Positions 44,864-53,928 of a stretch of DNA of 64,000 nt are shown here, one piece after another. Position 1 is the first letter of the stretch, and each line of letters begins with the position of its first letter. Position numbers and translations under genes: made by a program. The DNA is taken from contig NZ_JAVSNJ010000005.1 of assembly GCF_032144095.1 (NCBI RefSeq), positions 1 to 64,000 on the forward strand. The letters are read 5' to 3'. The notes below the pieces were generated by a model. That model did no database searches. It was given only the letters and a program-made list of their open reading frames with translations, and was not told where the DNA came from. This stretch comes from Sphaerochaeta sp032144095 (GTDB lineage: Bacteria; Spirochaetota; Spirochaetia; Sphaerochaetales; Sphaerochaetaceae).

Positions 44864-45772
44864 ATGAAACCAAAACCACTATCCAGCAAGAGAAGCGACA
44901 CGCTTTTCTCCCTGCTGCTTGACTTGCCTGCGTTCTTGCTTTTGCTCTCCTTCATTGTGGTCCCGATCGTGGACTCGGTCATCAAAAGCTTCCAGGCCTA
45001 CGGAGTCAAGAACATCATCACAAAGAAGCCCGGGGTGTGGAATGATTTTGCAAACTACCTCTACCTCTTCAAGACCGACGACTTTGTCGGAGCAACCCTG
45101 CACACCTTCTCCTTCGTCATCGGGGTGGTGCTGGTCCAGTTCCTCCTGGCCATCCTGCTTGCCCTGATCCTCAATTCCAACATCAGGGGGGCCAGGTTCA
45201 TGCGCAGTGTCATGATGACCCCCTGGGTAGTGCCGACGGTCATCTCAGCCCTCATCTGGATGTGGCTCTTCCAGCCACAGTACGGGCTTCTCAAGTATCT
45301 GGTCTCACTGGTGACCTTTGGCCACCTTAGTGACTTTGCCATCCTGAACAACCCCTCTACTGCCCTGACAGGGGTAGGGGTTGCTGCGCTATGGAAGCAG
45401 ATTCCCCTGATGACCCTTCTTTTGCTTGCAGGGTTGCAGAATGTCCCCCAGGACATCTCGGAAGCGGCCATGATCGATGGGGCGGGGAAGATTCGCCGCT
45501 TCTTCTCCATCATCCTGCCGTACCTCAGCCCGGTCATCAAGGTCTCGGTCTCCATGTCCATCATCGAGAACTTCAAGCAGTTCCCTCTCTTCTGGACGAT
45601 GACCGGAGGCGGACCGAACAACTCCACTACCACCCTGGCAGTCCTCAGCTACCGTGAAGCGTTTGTGGGGATGAACCTTGGTTCCGGCGCTGCCATCACC
45701 ACCTTGTGGATGCTCATGATGATCGCCGTCATCTTTGGCTACAACAAGCTCTTCAGAGTGCAGGAGATGTGA
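44864..45772 (+). CDS. Sugar ABC transporter permease (MalF-like)
   Basis: This 302-residue inner-membrane permease has LLLSFIVVPIVDSVIKSFQA at the N-terminus and the EAA loop SEAAMIDGAGKIRRFFSIIL at about residues 201-220. It ends KLFRVQEM. The stop overlaps the next start by one base (TGATG), indicating coupled translation with its partner. Confidence 0.92.
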   Translation: MKPKPLSSKRSDTLFSLLLDLPAFLLLLSFIVVPIVDSVIKSFQAYGVKNIITKKPGVWNDFANYLYLFKTDDFVGATLHTFSFVIGVVLVQFLLAILLALILNSNIRGARFMRSVMMTPWVVPTVISALIWMWLFQPQYGLLKYLVSLVTFGHLSDFAILNNPSTALTGVGVAALWKQIPLMTLLLLAGLQNVPQDISEAAMIDGAGKIRRFFSIILPYLSPVIKVSVSMSIIENFKQFPLFWTMTGGGPNNSTTTLAVLSYREAFVGMNLGSGAAITTLWMLMMIAVIFGYNKLFRVQEM

Positions 45773-46623
45773 TGAAAACTACCATGAAGTCCGACAGTAA
45801 GCTCTTCTCTTTCTTCAAGTATGCTGCCCTTGCGGTAATCCTGCTCTTTTTGCTGTTCCCTCTCTACTGGGTGCTCATCACTGCCTTCAAGACCAACATG
45901 GAAGCCTACCGCTACCCGCCGACCTTCTTTCCCCGGCACCCTGTGTTGACCAGCTTTTTGAGCCTGTTCCACGAGAACAACCAGTTCTTTGTCTACTACA
46001 AGAACAACATCATCGTATCCTCGTTTGTTGCACTGCTCTGCTGTGTGGTGGCTATCTTCTCCGGCTATTCGCTTGCGCGGTTCAGGCACAGGTGGAACAC
46101 CTGGTTCTTCGCCCTCCTGCTGGCTTCCCAGATGTTTCCGGTCATCAGCCGGATGATCAGCCTCTACTCGATCATGGGAAAGCTGGGCATCATCAACACC
46201 CTGGGTGGACTCTCCCTTGCCCTGCTTGCAGCCCAGGCCCCCTTCTGCATCATCCTGATGTCCAGCTTCTTTGCAGGAATTCCCAAGGAGATCGAGGAAG
46301 CGGCATACGTCGATGGGGCTGGGAGGTGGCGGATCCTCTTCTCCATCGTTACCCCCTTGGTGAAGTCAGGCCTTGTGGCTGTCGGCATCTATGCCTTTCT
46401 GATGACCTGGGATGACTACCTGCACGCAGCAACGCTCATCCAGGCCGATATGAAACGGACGCTTTCGGTGGGAATTGCCTTGCGGTACCTGGGCGAACTC
46501 TCCTATGATTGGTCACTGGTCAATACGATCTCGATCGTAGGGACGATTCCCGTAGTGCTGCTGTTTTTCTTTTTCCAGAAATATATGATTAAGGGCCTGG
46601 TGGCTGGTGCCGTCAAGGGCTGA
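45772..46623 (+). CDS. Sugar ABC transporter permease (MalG-like)
   Basis: This 283-residue permease has the MalG-type LFPLYWVLITAFKTNMEAYR near residue 25 and the EAA loop EEAAYVDGAGRWRILFSIVT near residue 180. The C-terminus is KYMIKGLVAGAVKG. It is followed 11 bases on by the sulfatase, so substrate entry and desulfation are genetically linked. Confidence 0.92.
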   Translation: MKTTMKSDSKLFSFFKYAALAVILLFLLFPLYWVLITAFKTNMEAYRYPPTFFPRHPVLTSFLSLFHENNQFFVYYKNNIIVSSFVALLCCVVAIFSGYSLARFRHRWNTWFFALLLASQMFPVISRMISLYSIMGKLGIINTLGGLSLALLAAQAPFCIILMSSFFAGIPKEIEEAAYVDGAGRWRILFSIVTPLVKSGLVAVGIYAFLMTWDDYLHAATLIQADMKRTLSVGIALRYLGELSYDWSLVNTISIVGTIPVVLLFFFFQKYMIKGLVAGAVKG

Positions 46624-46634
46624 TGGAGTGGATA

Positions 46635-48155
46635 ATGCCTAGACAAGTTGTGTTTATTATGACCGACACTACCCGTAAGGATATGCTCGGTTGTTATGGG
46701 AATGAGAGGATGGTGACCCCGAACCTGGACAAGATGGCGGAGGAGGGTATCCGGTATACCCAGGCCTATACAACCCAGCCGGTGTGCGGTCCTGCCCGTT
46801 CTGCCATCTTCACCGGCACCTTTCCCCATACCAATGGGATGGTTACCAACTGTGTCCCCCTTGGGGAGAATGTGAAGACCCTCGGCCAGAGGTTGAGCGA
46901 CAAGGGCATCAGGTGTGCATATACAGGCAAGTGGCATCTCGATGGAGGGGACTACTTCGGCAATGGGATCTGCCCCGATGGGTGGGATCCCGACTACTGG
47001 TATGACATGCACCGCTACCTTCTGGAGCTCAGTGAAGAGGACAGGGTCCGTTCCCGTAAGGCCGATACCTCCTTTGACGAGGATTGGGACGAGACGATGA
47101 CCTATGCCCATAGGGTCTCCAACAAGGCCCTCTCCTTCCTGGAAAACCACAGTGATGAGGACTTCTTCCTCTCCGTCTCCTACGACGAGCCCCATGGCCC
47201 CTGCATCTGTCCCTCTCCGTTCAACACGATGTACAAGGATTTTGTCTTTGAGGACAACCCCACCTTCCACGATACCCTGAAGGACAAGCCCCTGCTGCAG
47301 AGGCTCTGGGCAGGGGAGGACCTGGAGAAGGATGGTTCGGCCATCAACAAGAGCTCGAAGATGCTCTCCCTCTTTTTGGGTTGCAACAGCTTTGTTGACC
47401 AGCAGATCGGCAGGGTGCTGGACAAGATAGCCCTCGTGGCCCCCGATGCCCTGGTGATCTTTACCTCCGACCATGGGGATATGTTGGGCTCCCACAAGCT
47501 GCAGACCAAGAATGCCTGTTTCTACAAGGAAGTTGCAAACATCCCCCTGCTCATCAAGGCGGGGAAGGGCAGTGCGAAGAACCGCGGGGCTGTGGTCGAC
47601 TATCCTGCATCCCATATCGACGTGACCCCTACCGTCCTGGACTATTTTGGCCTTCCTCTCCCCAAGGCCCTCCAGGGGGTAAGCATGATGAGGCAGATCG
47701 AGGACCCCAAGGTGCAGGTCAACGACTATGTCTTCTGTGAGTTTACCCGCTACGAGGTGGACCATGATGGCTTTGGAGGCCTGCAGATGATGCGTAGCGT
47801 CACCGACGGGCGATGGAAGCTTACCATCAACCTGATGGACAGCGACGAGCTGTATAACCTTAAGGACGACATCCATGAGGTAAGGAACCTCATCAATGAC
47901 CCGAAGGCAAGCAAGAAACGGGATGAGTTGCATGATGTGCTCATCAGCCATATGGACGAGAGCCGTGACCTCTACAGGGGTTACCAGTGGGTTGCAAGAC
48001 CCTGGAGGAAGGACAAGAGCCCTTCCTGGCAGAACAGTGGCTTCACCCGCCAACGGGAGAATGATGAGTATGAAGAGAGGCAGTGGGACTACGATACCGG
48101 TCTACCCATGCAGGAAGCTGTACGAAACAAGAAGCTCTACGACATGAAAAAGTAG
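46635..48155 (+). CDS. Sulfatase (formylglycine-dependent, Cys-type)
   Basis: This 506-residue sulfatase contains the maturation core Cys51-Gly-Pro-Ala-Arg in QPVCGPARSAIFTGTFPH. The Cys must be oxidised to formylglycine. Other sulfatase-fold elements are FIMTDTTRKDMLGCYGN (metal Asp residues), YTGKWHLDGG, and IFTSDHGDMLGSH with the paired Asp-His. No signal peptide is present, so it should act in the cytoplasm on imported compounds. I chose the ATG at 46635 after GGAG. An in-frame ATG at 46623 is four codons earlier. The later start matches the beginning of the second sulfatase at 51446. The maturating enzyme lies at 53929. Confidence 0.9.
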   Translation: MPRQVVFIMTDTTRKDMLGCYGNERMVTPNLDKMAEEGIRYTQAYTTQPVCGPARSAIFTGTFPHTNGMVTNCVPLGENVKTLGQRLSDKGIRCAYTGKWHLDGGDYFGNGICPDGWDPDYWYDMHRYLLELSEEDRVRSRKADTSFDEDWDETMTYAHRVSNKALSFLENHSDEDFFLSVSYDEPHGPCICPSPFNTMYKDFVFEDNPTFHDTLKDKPLLQRLWAGEDLEKDGSAINKSSKMLSLFLGCNSFVDQQIGRVLDKIALVAPDALVIFTSDHGDMLGSHKLQTKNACFYKEVANIPLLIKAGKGSAKNRGAVVDYPASHIDVTPTVLDYFGLPLPKALQGVSMMRQIEDPKVQVNDYVFCEFTRYEVDHDGFGGLQMMRSVTDGRWKLTINLMDSDELYNLKDDIHEVRNLINDPKASKKRDELHDVLISHMDESRDLYRGYQWVARPWRKDKSPSWQNSGFTRQRENDEYEERQWDYDTGLPMQEAVRNKKLYDMKK

Positions 48156-48206
48156 GGGAAAGGCAAGAGGAGCTGATTGCCTGCATTGGATAAGCTTGTA
48201 CTGTAG

Positions 48207-48252
48207 GCTGTAGGGCTGTTTTTCAACGCCCCTACAGCTTTTTCTTTTTTTT
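48207..48252 (+). terminator. Strong rho-independent terminator
   Basis: GCTGTAGGG pairs with CCCTACAGC around a loop, and is followed by a run of TTTTTCTTTTTTTT. It separates the ABC-sulfatase operon from the TctCBA operon. Confidence 0.85.
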
Positions 48253-48327
48253 CAATTAAGTAGCATACAACTGCTTTGGATTTGTTATTTACCATACAAC
48301 TTCTATTCAATTTACTGATATTCTGTA

Positions 48328-48364
48328 TTGTGTTCTGGCAAACCAATGGTACGATTAGCCGTAC
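48328..48364 (+). promoter_or_regulatory. Candidate promoter and operator of the tctCBA operon
   Basis: TTGTGT (48328-48333) and TACGAT (48350-48355) form a weak promoter with a 16-base spacer. Overlapping its -10 is GTACG-attagc-CGTAC (48349-48364). The half-site recalls operators of GntR/LacI chimeras of the AraR type, and a regulator of that build is encoded at 52797. Confidence 0.4.
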
Positions 48365-48389
48365 ATACCATAAAAACTTGGAGGTTCTC

Positions 48390-49352
48390 ATGAAAAAGAG
48401 TGTGCTCGTATTGTTGGTTGTCCTGATCTCATTTGGGACATTGTTTGCTGCAGGAAAGGCTGAGGTTGCTGCCGACACCTGGCCAAAAGAGGCTGTCACG
48501 GTCATCTGCCCTTGGGCTGTCGGAGGCGTGGCTGATATTGTAAACAGAAAGACTGCCACCTATGGGGTGGAAGTGTTGGGCAAGCCTGTCCTGGCAACAA
48601 ACGAGTTGGGTGCTGGTGGAAACGTCGCCCTTACCAACTATCTGAAGAATGGCCCTAACTCCTACAACCTCATCTTCGGTGGTGAAGGTGCATTCTCCAT
48701 CGCCCCTAACGTAGATGGCTCCGATGCCATCCAGTTCAAGTATGAAGATTATGTGCCTATCATAAACCTCTACTCCTCCATCTTTGTCCTTACCTCAGAT
48801 GCTAAGCTGAACATCAAGGACCTCGATGGACTCAAGGCCTATGCACAGGGCAAGAAGCTGAAGGTTGCCGTAAACGGTGTTGCCGGGTCTGAGGCTTTCC
48901 TGGCCAAGGCCCTTGCCAAGGATTTGGGTATCAACCTTGAGTTGGTAAGCTACAACGGTGCAAACCTTGCCCTCGATGCAGCTTCCAAAGGTGAGACCTC
49001 CTTTGCCATTTCCCACCAGTCACAGGCAAGGGGTAGCGTGGAAGCCGGTATCCTCAACCCAGTAGTCGTGTTTGACGAGAAGGGTGTGAACAATGAGGTG
49101 TTCAGGAATGTGAAGGGTGTAGGCGAGTACGGCTCCGATGCATTCTTCAGAAACAGATGTTTCATTCTTGCCCGCAAGGGAACCGACCAGCAGATCATCG
49201 ACAAGGTGCGCAATGCCTACCTGACGATTCTCCAGAAACCGGAGATTGTTGAGTTCTACAAGTCAATGATGATCGAGATCGACCCCATGGATAGTGCTTC
49301 CATCAACAAGCATATCTCCACAGTTGCTTCTATCGTTACATCCAACATCTAG
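48390..49352 (+). CDS. tctC: Tripartite tricarboxylate transporter substrate-binding protein
   Basis: This 320-residue periplasmic binding protein belongs to the TctC/Bug family. A signal peptide (VLVLLVVLISFGTLFAAGKA) is followed by AVTVICPWAVGGVADIVNRK, the family's hallmark start, and NELGAGGNVALTNYL. Related proteins bind carboxylates such as citrate or aromatic acids. Here it starts an operon with tctB, tctA and a sulfatase. The ligand may therefore be a carboxylated, perhaps sulfated, sugar. Confidence 0.92.
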   Translation: MKKSVLVLLVVLISFGTLFAAGKAEVAADTWPKEAVTVICPWAVGGVADIVNRKTATYGVEVLGKPVLATNELGAGGNVALTNYLKNGPNSYNLIFGGEGAFSIAPNVDGSDAIQFKYEDYVPIINLYSSIFVLTSDAKLNIKDLDGLKAYAQGKKLKVAVNGVAGSEAFLAKALAKDLGINLELVSYNGANLALDAASKGETSFAISHQSQARGSVEAGILNPVVVFDEKGVNNEVFRNVKGVGEYGSDAFFRNRCFILARKGTDQQIIDKVRNAYLTILQKPEIVEFYKSMMIEIDPMDSASINKHISTVASIVTSNI

Positions 49353-49362
49353 GAAACGATTC

Positions 49363-49408
49363 CATAGGTTCAGGTGGGCCTTCTATCCTAGGAAGGCCCA
49401 TACCTATG
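49363..49408 (+). terminator. Long intercistronic hairpin after tctC
   Basis: CATAGGT...ACCTATG outside and GGGCCTTC/GAAGGCCC inside form a stem between tctC and tctB, with no T run. It probably shields or attenuates so that binding protein exceeds membrane subunits. Confidence 0.55.
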
Positions 49409-49420
49409 AAAGGGTTACAT

Positions 49421-49945
49421 ATGCAAAAGTTTTTTACACTGCTGCTGAGACTTGACAGCAAGATCGACAGGATGGGGGAAACCCTCAAGGACAAGAAGGT
49501 CAAATTCTACCCCACGCTTGTCGGGCCCATTGTTTTCCTCTTGTTCGCCTTGGCCGCATTTCTCGCTATGCCAAGCCAGGTGAAGATCCAGGCAGAGGGA
49601 GCCACCACAGCCAGGACATTCCCGACGTTGCTGCTGGAAATCATCGTCGTTGGGTCGGTTGTGTTGCTGGCGACAGAGCTATTCAAGATCATTCGCAAAA
49701 AGACGATCGAGGTGCAGGAGATAGAGATCCTCACCGAGATCAAGGCTGTGGTAATCCTTGCTTTGCTTGGCCTCTACGCCCTCCTGATGCCCTTGATAGG
49801 GTTTATCGCAAGCTCCCTGTTGTTTTCGGTTGCGATGCTCTACTACTTCAGGATCAAGAAGAGGTCGTATTACCTCATCGTGGTACTTTCGGCACTGGTC
49901 ATCGGCCTTATCTTCCGCTATCTCTTGGGCGTCCGCCTACCATAG
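49421..49945 (+). CDS. tctB: Tripartite tricarboxylate transporter small membrane protein
   Basis: This protein of about 174 residues has four predicted transmembrane segments (for example VGPIVFLLFALAAFLAM, ILLVGSVVLLATEL-like, VILALLGLYALLMPLIG), matching TctB in size and topology. Sequence conservation in this family is poor. Identity rests on position between tctC and tctA. I chose the ATG at 49421, which follows AAAGGG. An ATG at 49406 is also in frame. Confidence 0.82.
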   Translation: MQKFFTLLLRLDSKIDRMGETLKDKKVKFYPTLVGPIVFLLFALAAFLAMPSQVKIQAEGATTARTFPTLLLEIIVVGSVVLLATELFKIIRKKTIEVQEIEILTEIKAVVILALLGLYALLMPLIGFIASSLLFSVAMLYYFRIKKRSYYLIVVLSALVIGLIFRYLLGVRLP

Positions 49946-49955
49946 GAATACAATC

Positions 49956-51446
49956 ATGGATCTATTCATACAAGGTTTCCAGCAGTTCTTTACCCTTTCA
50001 AGCTTCGTATACATGAATATCGGATTGCTCCTTGGCTTGGTGTTTGGTGCCATCCCAGGCCTGACGGTAATTTTGTGTATCGTCCTGTTTCTGCCCTTTA
50101 CCTATACCATGGGCCCCATTGACTCCTTCATGTTCCTATTGGGCATCTACTGTGCCGGAGGGTATGGTGGTTCGATCTCAGCTATCCTCATCAACACCCC
50201 AGGTACTCCCCATGCTACGGCGACGATGGCCGACGGGTATGCCCTCACCAAGATGGGGCAGAGCAAGAAGGCCTTGAACATCGCCTTGCAGGCATCTACC
50301 TTCGGTGGCATGTTCAGTGCCTTTACCCTGCTGTTCTTTGCCCCCCAGGTAGCCAAGTTCGCCCAGAAGATGGGTACCCCTGAGTATTTCCTGGTCTGTC
50401 TGTTTGGCCTGACGGTCATCGCCGGAGTCTCAGGAAAATCCCTTATCAAGGGGATCATCTCAGGTGCCTTTGGCCTGTTCATCGCCACCATAGGGCTCGA
50501 CCCCATGACCGGCTCTACCCGGTTTATTTTCAAGAACATCAACCTCTACTCGGGCTTTGACCTGGTAATCTGCCTGATCGGCCTGTTCGCCCTCAGCGAG
50601 GTCCTTGCCAAAAGCAAGAAGAGCAACCAGGTGACCCTCTCAAGCCTTGCAGAGGTCAAATCCGAGAGCGGCAAGATATCGAAGAAAGAGTACAAGCGCA
50701 TGGCACTTCCTGCTTTTCTTTCCGCCATCATCGGGGTGATCATAGGCATCATCCCGGGTACCGGGGCTTCCATGGCCTCCTTTGTCAGCTACGACAGGGC
50801 GAGGCAGATGAGCAAGCACAAGGATGAGTTTGGAAAAGGCTCGGTTGAAGGGATTGCCGCAGCTGAGACTGCCAACAATGCCGTAACAGGGGCAACCCTC
50901 ATCCCCCTGTTGACCATGGGCATCCCTGGTGACGGTGCTGTAGCCATCATGCTGGGAGCCTTGATGATCAACGGCCTTACCCCGGGCCCCAACCTCTTTG
51001 CAAAACATGGGGTTACCATGTATGCCATCATGATCGGGCTCATCTTCGTGAACCTGTTCATGTACCTGCAGGGAAGGACGCTTACCAAGTATTTTGCCAG
51101 GGTGGTATCCATCCCCGTATCCATCCTTACCCCGATCATCGTCATATTCTGTTTTGCAGGGGCTTTCTCTGTGAATGCCTCGATGTTTGATGTCGGTGTT
51201 ACGCTGGCCTTTGCCATCATTGCCTACCTGTTCAACAAACTGGGGTTCTCTACCATTCCTGTTTTGCTGGGCTTGGTGTTGGGCGCCATCACTGAGGAGA
51301 ATTTCCGCCGTTCGCTCATCCTCTCCGATGGTAGCTGGGAGATTTTTGTGCAGTCACCGATAGCCATTGCATTTCTCGTGGTAATTTTCCTCACCGTCGC
51401 AATTATTGTTGGAAACAAAATGAAAGAATCACGAAGGAGCATGTGA
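49956..51446 (+). CDS. tctA: Tripartite tricarboxylate transporter large membrane protein
   Basis: This 496-residue membrane protein contains the TctA signatures: GLVFGAIPGLTVILCIVLFL near residue 30, GGYGGSISAILINTPGTPHA and a second IGIIPGTGASMASFVSYDRA with GIAAAETANNAVTGATLIPL. These are the substrate-path repeats. The final ATG-TGA overlaps the sulfatase start by one base. It forms the transporter with TctB and TctC, driven by ion gradient rather than ATP. Confidence 0.93.
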   Translation: MDLFIQGFQQFFTLSSFVYMNIGLLLGLVFGAIPGLTVILCIVLFLPFTYTMGPIDSFMFLLGIYCAGGYGGSISAILINTPGTPHATATMADGYALTKMGQSKKALNIALQASTFGGMFSAFTLLFFAPQVAKFAQKMGTPEYFLVCLFGLTVIAGVSGKSLIKGIISGAFGLFIATIGLDPMTGSTRFIFKNINLYSGFDLVICLIGLFALSEVLAKSKKSNQVTLSSLAEVKSESGKISKKEYKRMALPAFLSAIIGVIIGIIPGTGASMASFVSYDRARQMSKHKDEFGKGSVEGIAAAETANNAVTGATLIPLLTMGIPGDGAVAIMLGALMINGLTPGPNLFAKHGVTMYAIMIGLIFVNLFMYLQGRTLTKYFARVVSIPVSILTPIIVIFCFAGAFSVNASMFDVGVTLAFAIIAYLFNKLGFSTIPVLLGLVLGAITEENFRRSLILSDGSWEIFVQSPIAIAFLVVIFLTVAIIVGNKMKESRRSM

Positions 51447-52834
51447 TGCCACAACCAAACATCATTTTCTATTTCTCGGACCAACAGCGCTTTGATACCT
51501 GTGGTTGTTACGGACAGAGCCTGCTCATAACGCCAAATCTCGATAGGATGGCAGATGAAGGGGTACGCTTTGACCTCGCATTCTCGCCCCAGCCTGTATG
51601 TGGGCCTTGCCGATCGATTTTCCAGACTGGCCTCTATCCTACAGAGACCGGGTGTTTCAGGAACAACATTGCCCTCCCTGCCAATGTGAAGACCCTGGCA
51701 AACTATCTTACGGAAGCTGGGTATGAAACTGCCTACATCGGCAAGTGGCACCTTGCCTCCACCGGGGGGCTGGAAGAGAAACCGGCGATCGACTACCACA
51801 CCAAACCCATCCCCAGGGAGTTGAGGGGAGGCTATGAGGGTTTCTGGAGGGCTGCCGATGTGTTGGAGTTCACCTCCAATGGATATGGCGGGTATGTCTA
51901 TGACGAGGAGATGAACAGGTGCGATTTCTCTGGCTACCGTGCCGATTGCATCACCGACTACGCCCTTGAGTTCATCGACGGCTACACAGGGTCAAAGCCA
52001 TTCTTCATGACCGTCTCCCATATCGAGCCCCACCACCAGAATGACAGCAACCACTACCAGGGCCCCATCGGGTCCAAGGAGAAGTTCCGCACCTACCCAG
52101 TCCCTGGCGACCTTGCCGCCTTGGAAGGGGATTTCAGGCAGGAGTACCCAGACTATCTGGGGGCTTGTGAAAGCATCGATGAGAATTTGGGCCGCCTGAT
52201 TGAATCCCTCAAGAAGAAGGGCATCTATGAGGATACCATCATCATCTTCTCTTCCGACCATGGCTCGCACTTCAGGACCCGCAACAGGGATGGACACTTG
52301 AATGGGTACGATGACTACAAGCGTACCTGTCATGATGCAGCCTTGCGCATTCCTCTGGTAGTACGTGGCGGCTCATTCTTGGGAGGAACTGTGGTTGAGG
52401 AGTTGGTCAGTACGGCAAGCCTGCCTAAGACAATCCTCTCCATGGCAGGCATTGATGTCGGGTCGGCGATGATAGGGGAAGACCTTGCAGATGTTCTTGC
52501 AAAAAAGGAGACCGATCGTGCCAATGAGATATTTGCCCAGATTTCGGAAAGCAGGATCGGCCGGTGTATCCGGACTCCTCACTTCAAGTATGCTGTATAT
52601 GCACCAGGGAAGAATGGGGGCATCGAGCAGGATAGTGATGTCTATGTCGATGATTTCCTGTATGATCTGGATAGCGACCCGTTCGAGCTCAACAACCTTA
52701 TTCACGACAAGGCCTATACCCGTGATAAGCTTCAGTTGAGAGAGCGGTTACTCCACTGGATCCTTAAGGCAGAACAGAAGGAAGTACGGATAGAAGATGA
52801 CCCGACAGGAAAGTCTGCACACCAAGAAATATGA
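51446..52834 (+). CDS. Sulfatase (formylglycine-dependent, Cys-type)
   Basis: This 462-residue sulfatase contains Cys52-Gly-Pro-Cys-Arg in QPVCGPCRSIFQTGLYPTE. Cys at the fourth position of the core is a common Cys-type form. FYFSDQQRFDTCGCYGQ opens the protein, AYIGKWHLASTG and HIEPHHQND follow, and IIFSSDHGSHF carries the paired Asp-His. No signal peptide is seen, so it is probably cytoplasmic. I chose the ATG at 51446, six bases after GAAGGAG. It overlaps tctA by one base and the regulator by 38 bases, so the whole group is one transcription unit. It differs in sequence from the first sulfatase, suggesting a second substrate or linkage. Confidence 0.92.
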   Translation: MPQPNIIFYFSDQQRFDTCGCYGQSLLITPNLDRMADEGVRFDLAFSPQPVCGPCRSIFQTGLYPTETGCFRNNIALPANVKTLANYLTEAGYETAYIGKWHLASTGGLEEKPAIDYHTKPIPRELRGGYEGFWRAADVLEFTSNGYGGYVYDEEMNRCDFSGYRADCITDYALEFIDGYTGSKPFFMTVSHIEPHHQNDSNHYQGPIGSKEKFRTYPVPGDLAALEGDFRQEYPDYLGACESIDENLGRLIESLKKKGIYEDTIIIFSSDHGSHFRTRNRDGHLNGYDDYKRTCHDAALRIPLVVRGGSFLGGTVVEELVSTASLPKTILSMAGIDVGSAMIGEDLADVLAKKETDRANEIFAQISESRIGRCIRTPHFKYAVYAPGKNGGIEQDSDVYVDDFLYDLDSDPFELNNLIHDKAYTRDKLQLRERLLHWILKAEQKEVRIEDDPTGKSAHQEI

Positions 52835-53927
52835 ACAGGTCTATGAGTATATCAAGACCTATATAGAGCAGCAGAGGTTTACCGAGAATACCCGCATCCC
52901 TTCCGAGAACTACCTGTGCAAGAAACTCTGTGTCAGCCGGGAGACGGTAAGGACAGCCATCGCCCTCCTGGTCGAGGAGGGTGTTGTCTATGCCGTCAAG
53001 GGCAGTGGCACGTTCTTCAACAAGAAACGGGTGCTCATGCATGAGAACCTTCCGGAAAATGGGGAGCTCAAGATTGGCGTTATCGTCCAGGGACAGGACC
53101 ATAACGCCAATTCCAACCTCCTGAAGGGGATTCGGAGCGCACTTTCCCAGCGCTCTGTCGAACTGAAGATATTCTACACCGACAACAAGCTGCGCAATGA
53201 GCGCAAATGCCTTCTGGCATGCTCCAAGGGCTTTCACGGCCTTATTGTCGATGGCGTCAAGGCGAGCATGATAAATTTCAACCTTGACTGCTATTCTGCC
53301 CTGTATGAAAAGGATATCCCAATCATTTTCTACAACAACTACTATGCGGGGGCCAGCTTCCCCAAGGTCACGATCGCCGACGGTCAGTGTGCCGATGAAC
53401 TGGTCAAACGGCTTACCGACAATGGGCACAGGCATATCGCCGGAATATTTGTCTATGATAACTACCAGGGCATCGAGAAGTACAAGGGCTATGTCCGTGC
53501 CCTGCAGAAGTATGGGGCGACCTATGATGACAGCTATGTGAAGTGGTTCATTTCAGACGATACCTTCGACGAAAAGGAGGTTTCACGCTCCTTGTGGAAT
53601 TTCCTGAAGACCCTGCCCAAATGCAGTGCCATTGTCTGCTGTAATTTCATGATCCTAAAGTGCGTATTGCGCTTATTGGCCAAGCATGATAAAAGTATTC
53701 CGAAGGATTATTCGATCGTCAGTTTCGACTACTCCGACACCGATTGGCAACAGAGTGGCATAACCTGCTCCGTCCATCCTGGTTTTGAGATGGGCTTTGA
53801 GGTTGGCAAGAGAATCTATCAGATGATCTGTGACAACGAGTACAAGATCCACGACTATTCCTTTACCTTCAAGCCGACCATTTTCAACGGCAGTTCGATC
53901 CAAGATATCCGGACCAAGGAGAATTAG
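52797..53927 (+). CDS. GntR-type HTH fused to LacI-type sensor domain (AraR-like regulator)
   Basis: This 376-residue regulator has an N-terminal winged helix with NTRIPSENYLCKKLCVSRET, then RTAIALLVEEGVVYAVKGSG (residues about 30-70), the GntR pattern. A PBP-like LacI sensor follows (residues about 90-370), with the hallmark ISIVSFDYSD-like and GHRHIAGIFVYDN segments. AraR of Bacillus has this architecture. It overlaps the end of the sulfatase gene by 38 bases. It probably controls the tctCBA-sulfatase operon through the inverted repeat near 48349. Confidence 0.88.
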   Translation: MTRQESLHTKKYEQVYEYIKTYIEQQRFTENTRIPSENYLCKKLCVSRETVRTAIALLVEEGVVYAVKGSGTFFNKKRVLMHENLPENGELKIGVIVQGQDHNANSNLLKGIRSALSQRSVELKIFYTDNKLRNERKCLLACSKGFHGLIVDGVKASMINFNLDCYSALYEKDIPIIFYNNYYAGASFPKVTIADGQCADELVKRLTDNGHRHIAGIFVYDNYQGIEKYKGYVRALQKYGATYDDSYVKWFISDDTFDEKEVSRSLWNFLKTLPKCSAIVCCNFMILKCVLRLLAKHDKSIPKDYSIVSFDYSDTDWQQSGITCSVHPGFEMGFEVGKRIYQMICDNEYKIHDYSFTFKPTIFNGSSIQDIRTKEN

Positions 53928-53928
53928 C

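Noticed and set aside
46503..48053. Long minus-strand open frame (over 500 codons) opposite the first sulfatase
   Set aside because: It is antisense to a clear sulfatase and an artefact of GC-rich codon use. It has no family features and no ribosome site.
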